Assembly (NCBI GenBank): GCA_035637315.1
Contig: DASPXK010000304.1
Span: 1 to 10,081 of the forward strand
Length of the DNA stretch: 10,081 nt
From: DASPXK01 sp035637315
GTDB lineage: Bacteria; Chloroflexota; UBA6077; JACCZL01
Direction of reading: 5' to 3'
The position numbers were made by a program, and so were the translations under genes. Below the pieces are notes generated by a model that was not told the origin of the DNA, did not search any database, and saw nothing but the letters and a program-made list of their open reading frames with translations. Shown here piece by piece: positions 6,274 through 10,081 of this stretch (the stretch's first letter is position 1; each line of letters begins with the position of its first letter).

Positions 6274-7068
6274 ATGCAGGCCAACCACGTTGAAAGCGAC
6301 GAACGCATAGGCTCAGACCCGCGAGCCGGCTGGCTCGGGCACGCGATCGTGTCTGGCTTCGCCGCCACGATCATCATGCTGTTCGTGTTCCTGGCAGCAT
6401 ACGGGCTGGCAAGCCTGGCCAGCACCGTCGCGCTGGCTAACAAGCCGGGCGCCGAGATCATGCGGCTGTGGCTGCACAACTTGACGAACAACGCGTTGAT
6501 CGACGCCGCCAGGACGAACCTGTACAGCGCTACGGCCCTGTATCTGGCAGGAGGCCTGGCCTGGGCGGTGATCTACGCCTGCCTGGCCGAGCCGCGCCTG
6601 CCGGGCCCTGGCTGGCTGCGGGGAGGGCTGTTTTCGATCGTGCCGGCCATCCTCTCGGTGGTGGTGTTCCTGCCGCTGGTTGGGGCCGGCATGCTCGGCT
6701 CGGAGCTAGGCGCAGGGCCGCTGCCGGTGGTCGGCAACCTGCTGCTCCACGTGGTGTACGGGACGACACTCGGCCACCTGTACGGGCCGTTCGGCGACGT
6801 CGACGCTACCACGCTCGAACGAACGACTCCCGGGGTCGAGGTCGGCGGGGGGCCCGCATCGCAGCGGCTGGCGGCTAGCGGCCTGCTGGTCGGCCTGCTG
6901 CTCGGAGCCGGGCTGGGCATCGCGGGGGCCGTGGTGGCCAATCTCGGTCCGGATCAGACCCTGCTCGGCGAGCCGGCGGCCGCGCTGGTGCTCTCTACGG
7001 CCGTCCTGGGCGCAACGCTTGGGGGGCTCATCGGCTCGTTCCTCGACCTGTCGGCGCGCGCAACGTAG
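6274..7068 (+). CDS. Six-helix integral membrane protein, DUF6789-like (tentative)
   Basis: The 264-residue protein begins at ATG with a strong GGGAGGT ribosome site five bases upstream (6262-6268). Hydrophobic segments near residues 23-50, 83-104, 117-139, 150-170, 199-223 and 235-258 predict six transmembrane helices. A 20-residue polar N-terminus precedes the first helix, and a polar loop lies at 172-198. The pattern of a short N-terminus, an AEPRLPGPGWLRGGLF loop before helix 3 and a GNLLLHVVYGTTLGHLYG helix 4 resembles small membrane proteins grouped as DUF6789, but I cannot confirm membership. No catalytic or transport motif is visible. Gly/Leu-rich helices 5 and 6 could be a separate pair. 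Its stop codon is built into a hairpin. It is probably transcribed separately from the hydrolase, given the 110-base gap with a hairpin. Confidence 0.85.
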   Translation: MQANHVESDERIGSDPRAGWLGHAIVSGFAATIIMLFVFLAAYGLASLASTVALANKPGAEIMRLWLHNLTNNALIDAARTNLYSATALYLAGGLAWAVIYACLAEPRLPGPGWLRGGLFSIVPAILSVVVFLPLVGAGMLGSELGAGPLPVVGNLLLHVVYGTTLGHLYGPFGDVDATTLERTTPGVEVGGGPASQRLAASGLLVGLLLGAGLGIAGAVVANLGPDQTLLGEPAAALVLSTAVLGATLGGLIGSFLDLSARAT

Positions 7069-7092
7069 GGCCACAGCATGCCGTGGCCCTAC
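7065..7092 (+). terminator. Perfect hairpin overlapping the membrane-protein stop codon
   Basis: GTAGGGCCAC (7065-7074) and GTGGCCCTAC (7083-7092) are perfect inverted copies with an 8-base loop. The stop codon TAG lies in the left arm. No T-run follows, so termination would need to be factor-assisted or of a non-canonical type. Confidence 0.4.
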
Positions 7093-7093
7093 C

Positions 7094-7121
7094 CGTTGGA
7101 CCCCGGACTCGCGACCCGCGG
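7094..7121. repeat. Short run of heptamers related to the 5206-5337 array
   Basis: CGTTGGA, CCCCGGA and CTCGCGA follow each other in perfect 7-base register (7094-7114), with a weaker fourth unit CCCGCGG. CTCGCGA is identical to units of the larger array. With only three or four units, chance is possible. Confidence 0.4.
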
Positions 7122-7126
7122 GCGCG

Positions 7127-7135
7127 TGCTACAAT
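7127..7135 (+). promoter_or_regulatory. Extended -10 promoter element upstream of the small Cys/His ORF
   Basis: TGCTACAAT matches the extended -10 form TGnTATAAT with one mismatch in the hexamer. No good -35 box is seen at the right distance, as is usual for extended -10 promoters. Transcription would start near 7142, just before the GAGGTG at 7150-7155. Confidence 0.45.
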
Positions 7136-7153
7136 GGCCAAAAACTCGCGAGG

Positions 7154-7411
7154 TGCGGTCTCATCATCCCCGACAATCCGAACTGGCACCGCCACAGGAA
7201 CTGGTGCCCACTGTATCGCGAGCGGTGGGTCATCGGCGACGAGTCCGATGGCCAGGGCGGGGCGCTGCTCTATCAGATCATCTGCCTGCAGAACACGCCA
7301 CCCCAGACCGAGGCGGAGCAGGCTCGCTGCATGCAGGCAAGAAGGGTCTGCTGGCGGCTCCAAGAGTCGAAAGTCGAGAGTCGAAAGTCGAAAGTCGGCT
7401 TTTGTGCTTGA
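7154..7411 (+). CDS. Small Cys/His-rich protein, start codon unresolved
   Basis: I do not recognise this protein. The frame read from 7154 shows very high G/C at third positions and sensible composition, unlike the two other frames, so it is probably coding. It begins CGLIIPDNPNWHRHRNWCP and contains Cys in IICLQ, ARCMQ and RRVCW. Five Cys and two His in about 75 residues suggest metal binding or disulfides. There is no ATG, GTG or TTG in frame between 7019, which lies inside the previous gene, and the conserved part. Two explanations fit: initiation at ATC (7163 or 7166) behind GAGGTG, or a one-base loss in the A-run at 7140-7144, since one more A would join ATG 7134 to this frame as MAKKLARCGLIIPDNPNW. 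The last 15 or so residues (ESKVESRKSKVGFCA) are encoded by a heptameric repeat. It converges on the second DUF1501 gene. Confidence 0.55.
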   Translation, partial: CGLIIPDNPNWHRHRNWCPLYRERWVIGDESDGQGGALLYQIICLQNTPPQTEAEQARCMQARRVCWRLQESKVESRKSKVGFCA

Positions 7412-7449
7412 CAGTCTGGACTTTCGACCCTTGACTTTTGACTTTCGAC
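7366..7449. repeat. Heptameric array of 12 units with inverted halves, between convergent genes
   Basis: Twelve units in perfect 7-base register: GTCGAAA, GTCGAGA, GTCGAAA, GTCGAAA and GTCGGCT on the left, then units ending in GAC on the right (TTTCGAC, CCTTGAC, TTTTGAC, TTTCGAC), which are the same motif reversed. The arms 7364-7396 and 7419-7451 are inverted copies matching at 28 of 33 positions with a 22-base loop. It encodes the tail and stop of the small Cys/His ORF and ends next to the stop codon of the second DUF1501 gene. It could serve both genes as a transcription-ending hairpin, though it lacks a clean T-run. Confidence 0.9.
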
Positions 7450-7452
7450 TCG

Positions 7453-8760
7453 CTACGCGATGAAGCCGAGGCGGTCGTAGCTAGCGCCCAGCACGCTCTT
7501 CGAAGAGACCCCAAGCCAATCCTCGAGCACGGTGGCGTAGACTGAGCGGAAGTCGACGGCGTGGCGCAGGTCGCCTTCGTCGAGGTTCGACAGGCTCGGG
7601 TGGTCACCGTACAGACCACCCTTGACACCGTGGCCGAGCGCGAACATCGGCCCGGCCGCGCCGTGGTCGGTGCCGCCGCTGCCATTCTCGCGGACGCGGC
7701 GGCCGAACTCCGAGAAGCCCAGGACCACCACCTGCTCGCCTCGACCCATCTGCTCCAGGTCGCTGTAGAAGGCAGCCAGACCGTCCGAGACCTGGCTCAT
7801 CAGGTTGGCGTGGGCCGGCTTCTCGTTGGCGTGGGTGTCGAACCCGCCCAGCGAGACGTAGAAGACGCGCGTCCCGAGGTCCGCCGCCAGCATCTGGGCT
7901 ACCTGCTGGAGTGTCTTTCCAAACGGGCTGGTGGGGTACTGGGCAGCTGGCTGGTACCGTTCGGCCGAGCTGCCCAGGATCGACACCCCGCGCGCCGCGG
8001 TGTCCCAGGCCTGAGCCACCAGATCGAGAGCGGGCAGTCTGCGCGACGGCTTGGCGTAGATCTGGCCGAATGTCTTCAGAAGCGGCTCTCGGGCGGCTGG
8101 CAGACGCCGGTCGGCCAGGAACTGGAACGTGGCGGTGTCCTGGACCGCAGCCGTCGGCGCGTACTCGGTCAATATCGCCTTGGGGATGCTGTTGCCCAGG
8201 TTGACGCACTGGAACGGGCTCTCGTTGGCCTGATAGACCTGGGCCATGAAGGCGCCCAGCCAGCCCTGGTCGGCGCTGCCCTCCGGGCGCGCGGTGTGCC
8301 AGATCTCCATCGAGCGGAAGTGCGAGCGGCTGGGGTTCGGATAGCCAACCCCCTGGATGAGCGCCAGCCTGCCCTGGTCGTACAGGGCCTTGAACGCCTT
8401 CAGGTTGGGGTGGAGGCCCAGCTGGCCGTCGAGTGGCAACGCCTGGTCGGCCGGGATGGCGAGCTGTGGACGAAGCTGGTAGTAGAGCCCGTCGCCGTAT
8501 GGGACGACCATGTTGAGGCCGTCGTCGCCCCCGCTCAGCTGGACGACCACCAGGGTGCGTTGCCCGGCCGTGGGCCGTCCGCCGCCCTTGGGCGCCGGCT
8601 TCGCCACGGCGGTCGGCGCCAGAGCTGGCTCCGCCCGCGGAGTCGGCTCCGTCGGCGGGCTCTCGCTCGGCGCGGGCGGCGCCGCGCAGGCGGCCAGGCC
8701 AACCGCCAGCGCTCCGGCTCCGCCCGACTTCAGAAACTCGCGCCGCGAGCGCCTCGCCAT
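7453..8760 (-). CDS. DUF1501 family protein, predicted Tat lipoprotein
   Basis: The 435-residue protein is a complete DUF1501 member and a paralogue of the gene at 1-1305. The N-terminus SRREFLKSGG (5-14) is a classic Tat motif. It is followed by a hydrophobic stretch ending in the lipobox LAAC with Cys 25, so it is predicted to be exported folded and lipid-anchored. A Pro/Ala/Thr-rich linker (26-66) tethers the core. Core motifs are GGDDGLN (77-83), YPNPSRSHFR (140-149), SLGGFDTH (303-310), SEFGRR (350-355), GTDHG (363-367) and KGGLYG (380-385). His 310, Asp 365 and His 366 are candidate metal ligands by superfamily analogy. The ATG start has AAGGTAGG six bases upstream. No DUF1800 partner is visible next to it. 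The promoter region is occupied by repeats, and the heptameric array abuts its stop codon. Confidence 0.95.
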   Translation of the reverse strand: MARRSRREFLKSGGAGALAVGLAACAAPPAPSESPPTEPTPRAEPALAPTAVAKPAPKGGGRPTAGQRTLVVVQLSGGDDGLNMVVPYGDGLYYQLRPQLAIPADQALPLDGQLGLHPNLKAFKALYDQGRLALIQGVGYPNPSRSHFRSMEIWHTARPEGSADQGWLGAFMAQVYQANESPFQCVNLGNSIPKAILTEYAPTAAVQDTATFQFLADRRLPAAREPLLKTFGQIYAKPSRRLPALDLVAQAWDTAARGVSILGSSAERYQPAAQYPTSPFGKTLQQVAQMLAADLGTRVFYVSLGGFDTHANEKPAHANLMSQVSDGLAAFYSDLEQMGRGEQVVVLGFSEFGRRVRENGSGGTDHGAAGPMFALGHGVKGGLYGDHPSLSNLDEGDLRHAVDFRSVYATVLEDWLGVSSKSVLGASYDRLGFIA

Positions 8761-8769
8761 CTCGTGCCT

Positions 8770-8849
8770 ACCTTTCTTGTCACCCTGAGCCCCTTCTTGT
8801 CACCCTGAGCCCCTTCTTGTCATCCTGAGCCCCTTCTTGTCATCCTGAG
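8770..8849. repeat. Four tandem copies of a 20-base unit
   Basis: The unit CCCCTTCTTGTCACCCTGAG is repeated four times with exact 20-base spacing. The first copy is degenerate at its 5' end; the last two have CAT in place of CAC. The last copy runs directly into the inverted-repeat element at 8839-8909. There are no spacers, so it is not a CRISPR array. It begins about ten bases before the DUF1501 start codon and so forms its 5' leader. Confidence 0.9.
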
Positions 8850-8909
8850 CGAAGCGAAGGATCCGTGACTGGTTGTTCGGGAGGCGGATCCTTCGTCGCT
8901 CAGGCTGAC
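8839..8909. repeat. Dispersed inverted-repeat element of the 'FASLRMT' type
   Basis: The left arm 8839-8864 contains CATCCTGAGCGAAGCGAAGG and ends in ATCC. The right arm 8886-8909 is its inverted copy with one mismatch and a two-base deletion, and the loop is 21 bases. Minus-strand translation gives SFASLRMT, which from memory is a hallmark of a repeat widespread in bacterial genomes. No transposase is present, so it resembles a non-autonomous element. Confidence 0.8.
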
Positions 8910-8918
8910 AAACACTGC

Positions 8919-9473
8919 ATGACCACCTTCTACGCCCTCTACCGAACGGTACGCCGGATCAACTCTGCCTGCCTCGGCGCGGCCAGCCTGCTGATCGTGC
9001 TCATCACCGCGCTCACGGTGTGGGAGGCTATCACGCGCTACTTTCTCCGCCTGCCGGCCACGTGGACGTATCCCGCCACCTCTTACATGCTGCTGTGGAG
9101 CATTTACCTGGGGGTGGCCTACGCGCTCCAGCGCGGAGCGCACGTCAGCGTCGACTTCGTGGTGGAGATGGTGCCGAGCCGACCGCGACGTTGGCTCCTG
9201 CGCCTTGGACACCTTCTCGGGTTGGCCTTTACGCTTATTTTCCTCCAGCAGAGTTGGCGCCTGTTCCTTCGTCACGCCATCGAGGGCCAGCGAGACATCT
9301 CCACACTGAGCTTGCCGCTGGTGGTGGTGTCCTGGGCCGTTCCGGCCGGTCTGGGCTTGATGGCCATCACGTACCTGTTCGTGTTGGTCGACTCGTTCGC
9401 TCGGCCTGCTTGGGAGCCGACCATCCAGGAACAGGAGCTGGCGTCGAGCGGCTCCGCCATTCAGCTCGAGTAG
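8919..9473 (+). CDS. dctQ: TRAP transporter small permease (DctQ)
   Basis: With the ATG at 8919 the protein has 184 residues, normal for the DctQ family. It has four predicted membrane helices near residues 18-42, 53-72, 93-112 and 133-158. The family pattern is clear: VWEAITRYFLRLPATWTYP, then SYMLLWSIYLGVAYALQRGAHVSVDF. It forms the small membrane subunit of a tripartite ATP-independent periplasmic transporter, which imports an organic solute using an ion gradient; the substrate cannot be told from this subunit. It lies 12 bases before dctM. No ribosome site precedes ATG 8919. A GTG at 8865 with AAGG close upstream would add 18 residues (MTGCSGGGSFVAQADKHC) encoded by the repeat and is a less likely start. 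Repeats fill most of the upstream region, and I see no clear promoter. Confidence 0.9.
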   Translation: MTTFYALYRTVRRINSACLGAASLLIVLITALTVWEAITRYFLRLPATWTYPATSYMLLWSIYLGVAYALQRGAHVSVDFVVEMVPSRPRRWLLRLGHLLGLAFTLIFLQQSWRLFLRHAIEGQRDISTLSLPLVVVSWAVPAGLGLMAITYLFVLVDSFARPAWEPTIQEQELASSGSAIQLE

Positions 9474-9485
9474 CGAGCGCTGGCG

Positions 9486-10081
9486 ATGCTGGAGTGGTAC
9501 TCGATCGGGTCGCTGATGATCGGCCTGATGCTGCTGCTGATGTTCATCGGCATGCCGGCCGGCTTCGCGATGGGCCTGACGAGCGCCACTATGATCGCGG
9601 TCTTTATCAGCCCGAACAATCTGCGGGTACTAGCCAACATCGCGATTGATCGAGGCAGCGACAACCAGTTCATCGTCGCCCCACTGTTCATCTTCATGGC
9701 CTCGCTCGTGGCCTACTCGGGCGTGGCCGAGGACGCCTATACAGCGGCGGCACGCTGGCTGAATCGGCTGCCCGGCTCACTGGCCGTGTCGAGCACAGCC
9801 GCCTGCGCCGCCTTCGCCGGCGTCTCGGGCTCCAGCGTCGCCGACGCCCTGACGGTGGGCACGTTCGCCATTCCCCAGATGGTCAAGCACGGCTACGACA
9901 AGCGCCTGGCGGTCGGCAGCGTCGCGACGGCGGGGACGCTGGGCATCCTGATCCCACCCAGCATCTCGATGGTGATCTTCGGGATCATCACCGAGACGTC
10001 GATCGGCCAGTTGTTCATCGCCGGCATCGTGCCGGGCATCCTGCTGGCGCTGGTGCTGATGGGCTACATCCTTGTGGCTGC
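9486..10081 (+). CDS. dctM: TRAP transporter large permease (DctM), truncated by window edge
   Basis: The first 198 residues of a DctM-family protein are visible, about half of the usual 420-440. Signature segments are FIGMPAGFAMG (20-30), APLFIFMASL (65-74), AGVSGSSVADALTVG (111-125), IPQMVKHGYDKRLAVGS (129-145) and GTLGILIPPSISMVIFG (150-166). Several hydrophobic helices alternate with these loops, as expected for the ion-coupled transport subunit in the cytoplasmic membrane. It follows dctQ by 12 bases and is surely co-transcribed with it. The ATG start has only a weak purine stretch upstream, so translation may be coupled to dctQ. The solute-binding subunit DctP is not in the window and may lie to the right or elsewhere. 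The window edge, not a mutation, ends the frame. Confidence 0.95.
   Translation, partial: MLEWYSIGSLMIGLMLLLMFIGMPAGFAMGLTSATMIAVFISPNNLRVLANIAIDRGSDNQFIVAPLFIFMASLVAYSGVAEDAYTAAARWLNRLPGSLAVSSTAACAAFAGVSGSSVADALTVGTFAIPQMVKHGYDKRLAVGSVATAGTLGILIPPSISMVIFGIITETSIGQLFIAGIVPGILLALVLMGYILVA

Noticed and set aside
7134..7463. Plus-strand frame starting at ATG 7134 (MAKNSRGAV...)
   Set aside because: Its Ser/Arg/Thr-rich composition and poor third-position pattern mark it as a shadow of the frame containing CGLIIPDNPNW; only the first few codons could belong to that gene through a frameshift.
7561..8808. 415-residue plus-strand open frame opposite the second DUF1501 gene
   Set aside because: It mirrors the DUF1501 codons and runs into the 20-base repeats; it has no domain or ribosome site.
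8770..8849. CRISPR array or phage attachment site
   Set aside because: The 20-base copies are directly adjacent with no spacers, and no integrase or tRNA is nearby.
1..10081. tRNA, rRNA, riboswitch or transposase genes
   Set aside because: I scanned for cloverleaf ends, conserved rRNA blocks and transposase motifs by eye and saw none; a covariance-model search would be the decisive test.

Overview
The window is GC-rich bacterial DNA with dense gene packing, frequent GTG and TTG starts, and strong GC bias at third codon positions. Several things suggest a member of Chloroflexota: Tat-exported DUF1501/DUF1800 proteins, a Pro/Thr-rich secreted protein of the choice-of-anchor P type, and intergenic repeats whose spurious translations read like 'TRDSRLA' and 'FASLRMT'. 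This assignment is an inference from gene content; no rRNA or other marker gene is present.

Layout. Positions 1-3106 (minus strand) hold a probable three-gene export operon read right to left: a small secreted carboxypeptidase-regulatory-like domain protein, a DUF1800 protein without a signal peptide, and a DUF1501 protein with a Tat signal that runs off the left edge. A 288-base divergent intergenic region (3107-3394) carries a GC-rich hairpin repeat and weak candidate promoters for both directions. The plus strand then carries a secreted choice-of-anchor P-type protein (3395-4348), a two-domain GNAT acetyltransferase (4438-5274), an alpha/beta hydrolase (5333-6163), a six-helix membrane protein (6274-7068) and a small Cys/His-rich ORF with no clear start codon (to 7411). 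A second DUF1501 protein, a predicted Tat lipoprotein, lies on the minus strand (7453-8760). Divergent from it is the start of a TRAP transporter operon: the small permease dctQ and a truncated large permease dctM. No stretch over 300 bases lacks a gene.

How the genes work together. DUF1501 and DUF1800 genes are often adjacent, and here they are 12 bases apart. Only DUF1501 carries a Tat signal, so co-export of a folded pair is possible. DctQ and DctM form the membrane part of a solute importer; the binding protein is not in view. The GNAT, hydrolase and membrane-protein genes look like independent accessory genes.

The most unusual feature is the repeat content. Two strict 7-base-period arrays (5206-5337 and 7366-7449) hold GTC-led units that reverse orientation part-way through, so each array can fold on itself. 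They overlap the ends of coding genes and supply repeat-encoded protein tails. A shorter related run lies at 7094-7121. A separate 20-base tandem repeat merges into an inverted-repeat element and fills nearly all of the divergent region between the second DUF1501 gene and dctQ.
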